DNA of 64,000 nt from an uncultured Bacilli bacterium (GTDB lineage: Bacteria; Bacillota_I; Bacilli_A; RF39; UBA660). The stretch covers positions 62,001-126,000 of the forward strand of contig CAJUCD010000003.1 in assembly GCA_910585045.1 (NCBI GenBank), written 5' to 3'. Positions 9,234-17,999 of the stretch are shown piece by piece. Position 1 is the first letter of the stretch. Each line of letters starts with the position of its first letter. A program made the translations under genes and the position numbers. Below the pieces are notes generated by a model that did no database searches, was not told the DNA's origin, and saw only the letters and a list, made by a program, of their open reading frames with translations.

Positions 9234-10517
9234 ATGAAATTTGAGGTTATAGAAAAAAGTAAAAAGAAGAGATGGATAATAGGAAGTATAGCTGTAATAG
9301 GGTTAATATCAATAGGAATATATGCGGGTAGTTATGCTAAGTATCAGAATATAGAAGATATAAAACTAGTAGAAGGAAATATAAATTATAAACCATATGA
9401 TTTTAAAATGATGGCAATGTATAAGAGTGATGATGGAACAAATTATACAGAGATAGATAAAACTCCCAGATCTAATTATAAAATTAATGAAGAAAAAAGT
9501 TACTGTACTCTAAATAATGTAGATAAAGATAATTCAGCAAGAATTTATACAGATAGATTTGGTCATCATGTATTTAATAACCTTTCTAAGAATAGTAAGT
9601 GTTATATTTGGTTTGATAAAAATACGGAAGTAGTAAATACAGTATTAGGGAATATCGAAGTAAATAACTATATCCCAGACTTTAGTGAGGCTGCTACAAC
9701 AGATGAAGGAATCCAACAAGTGAGTGATGGAATGTATGGAGGGACATCATATTATTGGCGAGGAGCAGCCACAACAAACTACTTAAAATTTGGTGGATAT
9801 TGTTGGCGCATCATCAGAATCAATGGAGATGGAACTATAAGATTAATTTATGATGGAACAACTTGTCATGCAAATGGCGAAGAAACGACAGATAGTATAG
9901 CAGTAGAAAATGTAGTATATAATTCAAGCTATAACAAGAGCGAATATGTAGGCTGGACATACACAGAAGGCTTACAAAGACCAGTAAATAATAATGAAGG
10001 CACATCATCAAATGCGAAAACAAAATTAGAAGAATGGTATAATACAAATTTAAAGAGTCAAGAATCAAAAATAGCAGATGGAAAATACTGTAATGATCGA
10101 AATGTAGAAAGTGGACAAAGTTGGTCAAGTACACCAAGCAGTATGTTTCTCTATACAGGATATAAGAGAATATATACAGATTATGCACCAACACTAAATT
10201 GTGGGTCATTAGATACATACACATTAAAAGTAGGACTCATAACAGCAGATGAAGTAGAATTTGCAGGCGGCAAAAACGCAGATAACAAGCAATATTACCT
10301 ATATAACGGTCAGCATTACTGGACAATGTCTCCGTACTGGAGCCAAAGTGATGGTGAAATTGTTATGTTCGCTGTGCGTGGCGACAATAGCGGCTGGTTG
10401 GGCCACGGTTATGTTAAATGGACTGATCTTGATATACGTCCAGTAATAAATTTACGTTCAGATATTACAATATCAAGCGGAAATGGCACTTTAGAAAATC
10501 CTTATATTGTGGCTTAA
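9234..10517 (+). CDS. Anchored surface protein with C-type-lectin-like variable domain (cassette 1)
   Basis: This 427-residue protein has a positively charged N-terminus, one signal-anchor helix (about residues 14-33), a conserved stalk (KYQNIEDIKLVEGNINY onward) and a cysteine-containing C-terminal domain of the FGE-sulfatase/C-lectin type. Markers are YCWRIIRINGDG, KVGLITADEV, YWTMSP and RPVINL. It is paralogous to 54036-55331, about 90% identical by eye at DNA level over the stalk. Residues about 366-403 form a variable patch whose DNA is much richer in G+C than the rest. The likely role is ligand or host binding at the cell surface. The start has AAAGGGTAGGAT upstream. Confidence 0.8.
   Translation: MKFEVIEKSKKKRWIIGSIAVIGLISIGIYAGSYAKYQNIEDIKLVEGNINYKPYDFKMMAMYKSDDGTNYTEIDKTPRSNYKINEEKSYCTLNNVDKDNSARIYTDRFGHHVFNNLSKNSKCYIWFDKNTEVVNTVLGNIEVNNYIPDFSEAATTDEGIQQVSDGMYGGTSYYWRGAATTNYLKFGGYCWRIIRINGDGTIRLIYDGTTCHANGEETTDSIAVENVVYNSSYNKSEYVGWTYTEGLQRPVNNNEGTSSNAKTKLEEWYNTNLKSQESKIADGKYCNDRNVESGQSWSSTPSSMFLYTGYKRIYTDYAPTLNCGSLDTYTLKVGLITADEVEFAGGKNADNKQYYLYNGQHYWTMSPYWSQSDGEIVMFAVRGDNSGWLGHGYVKWTDLDIRPVINLRSDITISSGNGTLENPYIVA
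10331..10445 (+). repeat. Candidate DGR-type variable region 1
   Basis: This roughly 115-base patch lies between the codons for TMSP and RPVINL. It is near 50% G+C inside a gene of about 33%. Against the matching patch at 55146-55260 and the inverted segment at 55914-56003, codons after TTC read GCT, TAT, CGT and then, past an invariant GTG, CGT, ACT, GAT. The third base is fixed and the first two vary, as if each came from AAT. That is the pattern of adenine-directed mutagenesis. Confidence 0.5.
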
Positions 10518-10527
10518 AAAATAAATT

Positions 10528-10554
10528 AGTAACTTGTGTAAAGTTGCTTTTTTT
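10528..10554 (+). terminator. Terminator after surface cassette 1
   Basis: AGTAACTT (10528-10535) pairs with AAGTTGCT (10541-10548, one G-T pair) and seven T residues follow. Confidence 0.7.
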
Positions 10555-10599
10555 AATGATTTCTTTTTGGTATAATTTTATTAGTTAGGTGGTAGTAAG

Positions 10600-13500
10600 A
10601 TGTTTGATAAATTAAATGATAGACAAGAGGAAGCTGTTCGTCATGTAGATGGTCCATGTTTAGTTATAGCGGGAGCAGGTTCAGGGAAAACTAAAGTGCT
10701 TACGACAAGAATTGCTTATTTGATTGATCAGGGAATAAGTGATTATAATATTTTAGCTATAACATTTACCAATAAGGCAGCTAAGGAGATGCGTGAAAGA
10801 CTTAGTCATTTAGTACCTGATAATCATGTTTTTGTAGGAACTTTTCACTCTTTTGGCTTAAAGATTATTAGAGAAAATGTAGCCGAACTAGGAATGGATA
10901 AAAATTTTACAATTATTGATAGTGATGATGTATTGAGTTTAATTAAAAGAATTATGAAAGATTTAAATTTGGATCCAAAAGAGTTAAGTCCTTATTTTGT
11001 AAGAAGTAAGATAAGTTTTATTAAAAATGAATTATTAACAGATGGAGATTTGGATAAGTTTTTTAATACACCTGCTGAGAAAAGTGTAATAAATGTATAT
11101 CATGAGTATGATAAAATATTAAGAAGAAATAATTCAGTAGATTTTGATGATTTATTAGCTTTACCAGTAAAGTTATTTCGAAATAATAAAGATATTTTAG
11201 ATAAATATCAAGAACATTATAAATATATTTTAATTGATGAGTATCAAGATACAAATGAAGTGCAGTATAAATTGAGTAGATTAATTGGTGCAAAGTATAA
11301 AAATATTTTCGTTGTAGGTGATGCCAATCAATGTGTCGTAAAGGGTTCTAAAATTAAAACTAAATTGGGAGAAAAAAATATTGAGGATATAAAAGAAAAT
11401 GATGAAGTTTTGACTGCTGTTGGTTATGGAGGAGTGGATTATCAACTTGTTGAAAAAATAATTCCTACCAAATATGAAGGTAAAATAGTTAAGATTACAA
11501 CTGAATCAGGACTTATATTAGAATGTACTCCAGATCATACAATGTTTTATAAATTGCCTATTGAAGATAGTAAATATTATGTATATTTAATGTATAAAAA
11601 TAATTTAGGTTTTAGAATTGGGCAAACTAGGTCATATAGAAGTGATGGTAGAAAAATTGTTAATGGTTTAATGCAAAGACTTAATCAAGAACATGCAGAT
11701 AGAATTTGGCTTTTAAAACAATGTGATAGCCAGATGGAAGCTAGTTATTATGAACAGTTTTATGCCGCAAAGTATGGTATTCCGCAAATGTGTTTTCATG
11801 TGATAGGAAGAAAAATGCTTTTTACTCAAGATTATATAAATAAATTATTTGCTAATATAGATACTGATCTTAGAGCAGCTATGTTAATGAATGAAGAAAT
11901 GCTTTCTTTTGATTATCCACATTATATGAAAAGTGGATTTGTACATAAAAGTGTTTCAAATCGAGTAGTAAATATTAGTTATTTAAGTTGTGAGAAAGCT
12001 AAAAAGAGGAATTATTGCGCTCAAAGAATTAGTTTTAATACGACATCTTCAGAATATCGTTTAATGTTAGAAAATGCTGGGTTTAATGTAAGAAATGGAA
12101 AAAATAAAGATTTTAGAATTGAAACTGAGAGAATTACAATGAATGAAGCTTATGATTTTGCTAATAGAATAGCTTTTTTCATTCCAGATGTTTCGATAGT
12201 TGAAAAGATACGTTTAACAAAAGAATTATCTTTTAAGTTTCTTCCAGCTGGATCTTTAAGAAGCGGTATGGTTGTAGCAGTATTAAAAAATGGTGAATTG
12301 GTAGAAGAAAAAATTATAAAAATAGATAAATTAGATTATAATGATTATGTTTATGATTTATCTATTCCTACTACGAGAAATTTTATTGTTAATGACATTT
12401 GTGTTCATAATTGTATATATGGTTTTAGAGGTTCAAATTTTAGAAATATTCTTAATTTTGAAAAAGATTATGGGGATGCTAAAGTTGTTGCCTTAGAACA
12501 AAATTATCGTAGTACAAAGAATATTTTAGATGCTGCTAATTCAGTTATTAAAAATAATAAAGAACGTAAAGATATGGAGTTATTTAGTAATTTAGGTGAT
12601 GGTGTTAAAGTTAAGTATTTGCGTAGTTATGATGAAAAACATGAAGTAACTTTGATTGTTGATGAAATAAAAAGATTAATTAGTGATGGATATAAATATA
12701 GTGATATAGCAATTTTTTATAGAACAAATGCTCAATCAAGAAATGTTGAAGAAGTTATGCTTAAAAATAATTTTCCTTATAAAGTTTTTGGTAGTTTTTA
12801 TTTCTATAGTCGTAAAGAAATTAAAGATTTGCTATGTTATTTGAGACTTATTAATAATCCTAATGATGATATAAGTCTTAGAAGAGTAATAAATGTGCCT
12901 AAGAGAAAGATTGGTAATAAAAGTGTAGAAGACTTGGCTGGAATGGCTGAGAGACTTAATACTTCAATGTTTGAAGCAATTGATGGAGGTAAAGAAGGAG
13001 AATTTAAAAATCTGATTATTGAACTTCAGAATGATGCTTTAAATCTTTCATTAACAGAATTAATAGATATAGTATTAGAAAAAAGTGGATTAAAGAAAGA
13101 ATTAGAAACTGAGAAAACTTTAGATAGTGAACTTAGATTAGAAAACTTAATGGAGTTTAAGAGTATTACAGCTTCTTTTGAGGCAAGAACTGGTTCAGTT
13201 AATTTAGGAGATTTTCTTGATGAAATAAGTTTAGTCGCTGATATAAGTGAGCATGAAGATAATGATGATGTTATAACTTTAATGACACTTCATAGTGCTA
13301 AAGGTTTGGAATTTCCAATTGTGTTTATAACAGGAATGGAAGAAGGTATTTTTCCTCATCAAAATGCTTTTTTAGAAGGGGATGAAGGTATAGAAGAGGA
13401 AAGGAGACTTTGTTATGTTGGATTTACAAGAGCTAAAGAGAGATTATATTTAACTAATGCTAAAAAAAGAATGCTCTATGGTAAAACAACTGTTAATGCA

Positions 13501-13761
13501 CCTTCAAGATTTATTAGTGAAATTCGTGATGATGTTATGGAAGCTAGTAATTTAAGTATTAAAGAAGAAAAAGTTATTAACAAAAATGAAATGTATAATG
13601 AAGAATCAACAGAATATAATAAGGGAGATATTGTTATGTCTACTATATATGGTAGAGGTGTGGTAATAGATATTGATGATAGATTTGTAACCGTTGCTTT
13701 TGCACGTAATTTTGGAGTTAGAAAACTTATGAAAAATCATAAGAGTTTAAAGAAAATTTAG
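10600..13761 (+). CDS. pcrA: UvrD/PcrA superfamily 1 DNA helicase containing an intein
   Basis: This 3'-5' helicase of repair and replication restart has Walker A GAGSGKT (about 25-31), TFTNKAAKEM, DEYQDTN (Walker B) and VVGDANQ before the intein, then CIYGFRGS, LEQNYRST, TLHSAKGLEFP and FTRAKERLYL after it. Removing the 360-residue intein leaves 693 residues, close to the usual 700-740. The insertion splits the invariant GD-x-Q-S-IYGFRG motif, and the usual Ser is replaced by Cys as the +1 residue. The C-terminus has the small beta domain seen in Gram-positive PcrA. Confidence 0.95.
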   Translation: MFDKLNDRQEEAVRHVDGPCLVIAGAGSGKTKVLTTRIAYLIDQGISDYNILAITFTNKAAKEMRERLSHLVPDNHVFVGTFHSFGLKIIRENVAELGMDKNFTIIDSDDVLSLIKRIMKDLNLDPKELSPYFVRSKISFIKNELLTDGDLDKFFNTPAEKSVINVYHEYDKILRRNNSVDFDDLLALPVKLFRNNKDILDKYQEHYKYILIDEYQDTNEVQYKLSRLIGAKYKNIFVVGDANQCVVKGSKIKTKLGEKNIEDIKENDEVLTAVGYGGVDYQLVEKIIPTKYEGKIVKITTESGLILECTPDHTMFYKLPIEDSKYYVYLMYKNNLGFRIGQTRSYRSDGRKIVNGLMQRLNQEHADRIWLLKQCDSQMEASYYEQFYAAKYGIPQMCFHVIGRKMLFTQDYINKLFANIDTDLRAAMLMNEEMLSFDYPHYMKSGFVHKSVSNRVVNISYLSCEKAKKRNYCAQRISFNTTSSEYRLMLENAGFNVRNGKNKDFRIETERITMNEAYDFANRIAFFIPDVSIVEKIRLTKELSFKFLPAGSLRSGMVVAVLKNGELVEEKIIKIDKLDYNDYVYDLSIPTTRNFIVNDICVHNCIYGFRGSNFRNILNFEKDYGDAKVVALEQNYRSTKNILDAANSVIKNNKERKDMELFSNLGDGVKVKYLRSYDEKHEVTLIVDEIKRLISDGYKYSDIAIFYRTNAQSRNVEEVMLKNNFPYKVFGSFYFYSRKEIKDLLCYLRLINNPNDDISLRRVINVPKRKIGNKSVEDLAGMAERLNTSMFEAIDGGKEGEFKNLIIELQNDALNLSLTELIDIVLEKSGLKKELETEKTLDSELRLENLMEFKSITASFEARTGSVNLGDFLDEISLVADISEHEDNDDVITLMTLHSAKGLEFPIVFITGMEEGIFPHQNAFLEGDEGIEEERRLCYVGFTRAKERLYLTNAKKRMLYGKTTVNAPSRFISEIRDDVMEASNLSIKEEKVINKNEMYNEESTEYNKGDIVMSTIYGRGVVIDIDDRFVTVAFARNFGVRKLMKNHKSLKKI
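11332..12411 (+). mobile_element. PcrA intein with GIY-YIG-like endonuclease insert
   Basis: The intein covers host-protein residues 245-604. Splicing block A is CVVKGSKIKT with Cys1. Block B holds TPDH at intein positions 66-69. Blocks F and G read VYDLSIPTTRNF and end VHN, followed by Cys+1. Between them, from intein residue 83, YVYLMYKNNLGFRIGQT followed by an Arg-rich stretch and Glu136 (QMEASYYEQF) looks like a GIY-YIG nuclease core rather than the usual LAGLIDADG. The first Tyr of YIG is Arg here, so activity is uncertain. All splicing residues are intact. Confidence 0.88.
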
Positions 13762-13771
13762 GAGATAATTT

Positions 13772-14419
13772 ATGAAAATAAGAAAGTATCCTCAGTCTTG
13801 TTTCTTGATTGAGGCTAATAATAAAATAATATTAGTAGATCCAGGAATGTTGAAGTTTCAAAGTGAATTTATTGATGATTGGTGTAGGGCAGATATGATT
13901 TTAATTACTCATAAACATTCTGATCATATAAATGCTCAAGTAATTAAAGATTTAAATATTCCTATATATGCTACAAAAGAAGTACAAGATACTTATCCAG
14001 ATATAAAGTTTAATATTGTAGAAGATGGTAATAATTTAGTTTTTGATACTTTAAAAATAGAAGTAGTTAAAGCTGTACATGGTTATAATCCTAAACTAAA
14101 AGGTAAAGGTGAAGTTTTATTTAATGTGGGTTATATAATTGATGATGGTAAAGTAAGATTTTATATAACTAGTGATACAATTTGTTTTAATAATGATTAT
14201 AAAGCAGATATAGTAGCTTTACCTGTAACTGGGTATGGACTTACAATGTCATCTTATGAGGCTTCTTTGTTTGCAATAGATTTAAAAGCGAAGTTAGTGT
14301 TGCCAAGTCATATGGATAATAGTGTTTATCCAACTGATTTAAAGTATATGGAAAAGAATTTTAAAGAGTTTAATATTAATTATAAAGTATTAGATATTTT
14401 AGAAGACATAGAAGTTTAG
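13772..14419 (+). CDS. MBL-fold metal-dependent hydrolase
   Basis: This 215-residue single-domain metallo-beta-lactamase fold protein has the metal motif THKHSDH (residues 46-52), a second histidine in KAVHGYN and a C-terminal PSHMD. It resembles the UPF0173/UlaG-like group of predicted hydrolases. The substrate is unknown. It begins 10 bases after pcrA with an AGGAGAT site, so it is likely co-transcribed. Confidence 0.8.
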   Translation: MKIRKYPQSCFLIEANNKIILVDPGMLKFQSEFIDDWCRADMILITHKHSDHINAQVIKDLNIPIYATKEVQDTYPDIKFNIVEDGNNLVFDTLKIEVVKAVHGYNPKLKGKGEVLFNVGYIIDDGKVRFYITSDTICFNNDYKADIVALPVTGYGLTMSSYEASLFAIDLKAKLVLPSHMDNSVYPTDLKYMEKNFKEFNINYKVLDILEDIEV

Positions 14420-14509
14420 GCTTTTATGTTTTTTTTATACTTATTTTAGTTTAGACTATTCATTGTAATTATTAAATGGTATAATTGAGTTAGATGATGG
14501 AGGTTATTT

Positions 14510-15412
14510 ATGGAAAAAACATTAGTTGTTATGGCTGCAGGAATGGGTAGTCGTTTTGGAGGTTTAAAACAAATTGAACCAGTAGGTCCTAATGGGGAAT
14601 TTATTATTGATTATTCAATATATGATGCTAAAAGAGCAGGTTTTTCGAAGGTTGTTTTTGTAATTAAAAAAGAACTTGAAAGTGTATTTAAGGATACTAT
14701 AGGTAAGAGAATAGAAGATAAGATAGAAGTAGCATATGCTTTTCAAGAGATTAGTGATGTTCCAAGTAAAGATTATTTGGTACCAAAAAGAGAAAAACCT
14801 TGGGGAACTATTCAAGCTGTGCTTAGTGCTAAAGATTACGTAAGAGGAGATTTTGTAGTTATAAATGCTGATGATTTTTATGGTTATGATTCTTATAAGA
14901 AAGCTAGTGAATTTTTAGATAATAGTAGTTTAGAAAATGAATATGCTTGTATAAGTTATCCTTTTAATGCAACTGCTTCAAAATTTGGTAGTGTTAAAAG
15001 AGGCGTATGTTTTACAGAAGGAGATAATATTGTTAAAGTAATTGAAAGTAGTGTTTCTTTAGATGGAGATAATGCTGTAGCAGAGCCTTTAGCAGGAGGG
15101 GATTCTTTTGTAGTACCAGCTAATCAACCAGTTTCAATGAATATGTTTGCTTTTAAACATAAATTTTTTCAATATTTAGAAGAATATTTTAAAGAATATT
15201 TTAATCAAGATGATGAGGCTATCTTAAAAGGTGAGGCATTGCTTCCAGAACTTGTAAAAGATAAAATTTTAGCTGGAGAAGTAACTTTAAAAAATGTAAT
15301 TTCTTCTAGTATTTGGTTAGGAATCACTTATAGAGAAGATTTAACTGAACTTGTTAGTAGTATACAAAATTTAGTAGATAAAGGAGAATATCCAAGTAAA
15401 CTTTGGGAATAG
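14510..15412 (+). CDS. Sugar-phosphate nucleotidyltransferase-like protein
   Basis: This 300-residue protein opens with the nucleotidyltransferase signature VVMAAGMGSRFGGLKQIEPVG (residues 6-26) and carries the metal motif INADDFYG near 118. It belongs to the NTP_transferase superfamily, which makes NDP-sugars or NDP-polyols. The sugar cannot be told. It has its own upstream TATAAT and GATGGAGG site and is one base from ligA. Confidence 0.8.
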   Translation: MEKTLVVMAAGMGSRFGGLKQIEPVGPNGEFIIDYSIYDAKRAGFSKVVFVIKKELESVFKDTIGKRIEDKIEVAYAFQEISDVPSKDYLVPKREKPWGTIQAVLSAKDYVRGDFVVINADDFYGYDSYKKASEFLDNSSLENEYACISYPFNATASKFGSVKRGVCFTEGDNIVKVIESSVSLDGDNAVAEPLAGGDSFVVPANQPVSMNMFAFKHKFFQYLEEYFKEYFNQDDEAILKGEALLPELVKDKILAGEVTLKNVISSSIWLGITYREDLTELVSSIQNLVDKGEYPSKLWE

Positions 15413-15413
15413 T

Positions 15414-17405
15414 ATGGAAGAGATAATAAAGAGAATTGAAGAATTAACAGCAATTTTAAAAAAAGCCAACTATGAGTATTATAATCTCGATAATCCAACT
15501 TTAACTGATCAAGAATATGATAAATATTTAAGAGAACTAATTAATTTAGAAGAAAAGTATCCTGAATATCAGGATCCTAATAGTCCTACTAAAAGAGTAG
15601 GAGGTGAAGCGATAGATAAATTTGTTAAGGTAAAACATAAAATACCAATGATTAGTTTATCTAACGTTTTTAATGAAGATGAAATACAAGATTTTGCAGA
15701 TCGTATTAAGAATGCAGGATTTAATCCTGATTATGTATGTGAATTAAAAATAGATGGTCTTAGTGTATCATTACATTATGAACACGGAAAACTAGTTTAT
15801 GCTGCAACTAGAGGGGACGGAGTAATAGGAGAAGATATTACTCATAATGTTAAAACTATTAAGACTGTTCCTTTAGATTTAAAAAAAGATATTGATATTG
15901 AAGTTCGTGGTGAAATTTATATGAATAAGGCAACTCTTGCTAAATTAAATCGCGAACGAGAGAAAAATAATGAACCAAAATTACAAAATGTTAGAAATGC
16001 TGCAGCAGGTTCTATTAGACAATTAGACCCTAAAATTGCTGCTAAGAGACATTTGGATGTTTGGATTTATCACTTGCCTAATCCGCTTGATTATGGAATT
16101 AAAACTCATAAGGAAGCGTTAGATTTTATGAGAGAATTAGGATTTAAAGTAAATGATGCTTCAAGATATGTTTCTAATTTACAAGGGATTCTAGAATTTA
16201 TAAAAGAATATACTGATAAAAGAAATAGTTTGCCTTATGAAATAGATGGAGTAGTTATTAAAGTTAATGATATAAATATGCAACAAGAGCTTGGAAGTAC
16301 AGTTAAATATCCAAGATGGGCAACAGCTTATAAATTTCCAGCTGAAGAAGTATTGACGAAATTAAAAGATATTAAATTTACAGTTGGACGAACTGGCCAA
16401 GTAACTCCTAACGCAGTATTGGAACCAGTATTAGTTATGGGTTCAACTATTTCACGGGCTACACTTCATAATGAAGATTATTGTATTATGAAAGACCTTA
16501 GAATAGGAGATATTGTAGCAATAAAGAAAGCTGGAGATGTAATTCCAGAAGTGGTAGAACCTAAAATAGAGAGAAGAATTGGTACAGAAGTTCCTTTTGT
16601 AATGACTATGGAGTGTCCAATATGTGGAAGTTCTTTAGTTAAAAAAGGAAATGTAGATTATTTTTGTGTAAATGATGAATGTCCAAAAAAGAATATAGAA
16701 TCTTTAATTCATTTTGCTAGTCGAAATGCCATGAATATTGATGGTTTAGGTGATGAAATAATTGAGGATTTTTATAATGAAGGTTTTATAAAAAGTATTC
16801 CAGATTTTTATAATTTGAAAAAGTTTCAAGATAATATTATAGATTTAGAAGGTTATGGCTTAAAAAAAGTTACTAATTTATTAGAAGCGATAGAGAATAG
16901 TAAAAATAATAGTTTAGAAAGATTGATTTTTGGTTTAGGTATAAGTGGCATTGGAGCTAAAAATGCAAAATTATTAGCAAGTAGATATAATAATATTCAT
17001 AATTTAGAGAATGCTACTTATGAAGAATTAGTAGAAATTAGAGATATTGGTGATGTTTTGGCTAAGAATATAGTTAATTATTTTGCTAATCCAATTAATA
17101 TAAGTCTTATAAATACTTTAGAAGATATGGGTGTTAATATGGATTTTATTGGTTCTTCGGTAAAAGAAAATGTTAATTTCTCAAATAAAAAGTTTGTTTT
17201 AACGGGTACTATTAGTTTTATGAATAGAGATGAAATTAAAGCTTTGATAGAGTCTTATGGTGGTAAAAGTGTAGATAGTGTTAGTAAGAAAACTGATGTG
17301 GTAATTGTTGGTGAAGCACCAGGAAGTAAAGCAGTTAAGGCTCAAGAATTAGGCATAGAAATTTGGAATGAGGAAAAGTTTAAAGAAATTGTAGATAGCT
17401 TGTAA
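15414..17405 (+). CDS. ligA: NAD+-dependent DNA ligase
   Basis: It seals nicks in replication and repair. At 663 residues it is full length. Order: domain Ia (YDKYLREL), adenylation domain with catalytic Lys112 in ELKIDG, OB fold (FTVGRTGQVTPNA), Cys4 zinc finger (CPICGS...CVNDECP near 402-424), helix-hairpin-helix repeats (GLGISGIG, IRDIGDVLA) and a C-terminal BRCT domain (FVLTGT). It follows the nucleotidyltransferase stop by one base. Confidence 0.97.
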   Translation: MEEIIKRIEELTAILKKANYEYYNLDNPTLTDQEYDKYLRELINLEEKYPEYQDPNSPTKRVGGEAIDKFVKVKHKIPMISLSNVFNEDEIQDFADRIKNAGFNPDYVCELKIDGLSVSLHYEHGKLVYAATRGDGVIGEDITHNVKTIKTVPLDLKKDIDIEVRGEIYMNKATLAKLNREREKNNEPKLQNVRNAAAGSIRQLDPKIAAKRHLDVWIYHLPNPLDYGIKTHKEALDFMRELGFKVNDASRYVSNLQGILEFIKEYTDKRNSLPYEIDGVVIKVNDINMQQELGSTVKYPRWATAYKFPAEEVLTKLKDIKFTVGRTGQVTPNAVLEPVLVMGSTISRATLHNEDYCIMKDLRIGDIVAIKKAGDVIPEVVEPKIERRIGTEVPFVMTMECPICGSSLVKKGNVDYFCVNDECPKKNIESLIHFASRNAMNIDGLGDEIIEDFYNEGFIKSIPDFYNLKKFQDNIIDLEGYGLKKVTNLLEAIENSKNNSLERLIFGLGISGIGAKNAKLLASRYNNIHNLENATYEELVEIRDIGDVLAKNIVNYFANPINISLINTLEDMGVNMDFIGSSVKENVNFSNKKFVLTGTISFMNRDEIKALIESYGGKSVDSVSKKTDVVIVGEAPGSKAVKAQELGIEIWNEEKFKEIVDSL

Positions 17406-17409
17406 GTTA

Positions 17410-17434
17410 TTTACATTTTTTTGTGTAAATTTTT
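17410..17434 (+). terminator. Terminator after ligA
   Basis: TTTACA (17410-17415) and TGTAAA (17424-17429) form a 6-bp stem, followed by TTTTTG. Confidence 0.6.
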
Positions 17435-17450
17435 GTAAAATAATTATAAA

Positions 17451-17479
17451 TTGCGGGATTTTGTAATAAATGTTATAAT
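17451..17479 (+). promoter_or_regulatory. Promoter of the 17501 operon
   Basis: TTGCGG (17451-17456), a 17-base spacer and TATAAT (17474-17479). The downstream start follows GAGGTGA. Confidence 0.65.
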
Positions 17480-17500
17480 AGAAGAACATAGAGGTGAATT

Positions 17501-17992
17501 ATGAAAAAGTTGAAAAAAATATGGCAAGAAAATAGTGTTTTGTTAGTATTGTTTCTAATTTTAATTGCATGTCTAGTTGCAATGTCTATAGTAGTTGTAA
17601 CATATTTTGTTGGAGATGGAAGTTCAAAGTATGGCGATAGACTAGAAGATGCTTCAAAATATCCTTTTCAAGAGGATAAACAAAAGGAAATTGTTTCTAA
17701 ATTAGAGGAAGAAGAACTAATTGAGAAAGCAAGTATTAGAACTTCAGGAAAGAGAATTATTGTTACAATAAAGTTTGTGCCTAAAACAACTTTAGTTGAA
17801 GCTCAAAGTAAAGCTTTAGCCTCAGTAGAATATTTTAGTGAAGAGATACTTGGATTTTATGATATTGAGTATATGATAAAAGCTGATTCCACAGAAGAAA
17901 GTGAAGGATTCCAAATTATAGGAAGCCATAATGTTAGTGGAACTGGTGGAATAGTTTGGAATAATAATACAGCGATAGATAAAGAAAAGTAG
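17501..17992 (+). CDS. Hypothetical membrane-anchored protein (163 aa)
   Basis: I do not recognise this protein. It has one N-terminal membrane helix (about 13-37, VLLVLFLILIACLVAMSIVV). An extracytoplasmic part of about 125 residues follows, with one compact alpha/beta region (ASIRTSGKRIIVTIKF) and a Ser/Gly-rich tail. It is 7 bases upstream of the GGDEF-like gene and probably in the same operon, so it may be a partner of that membrane sensor. Confidence 0.7.
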   Translation: MKKLKKIWQENSVLLVLFLILIACLVAMSIVVVTYFVGDGSSKYGDRLEDASKYPFQEDKQKEIVSKLEEEELIEKASIRTSGKRIIVTIKFVPKTTLVEAQSKALASVEYFSEEILGFYDIEYMIKADSTEESEGFQIIGSHNVSGTGGIVWNNNTAIDKEK

Positions 17993-17999
17993 GTTAATT

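Noticed and set aside
9835..10224. Long minus-strand open frame inside surface gene 1 (and a similar one at 54628-55041)
   Set aside because: It mirrors the coding strand of the lectin-like genes, is full of His/Tyr/Leu from reverse-reading A-rich codons, and has no ribosome site.
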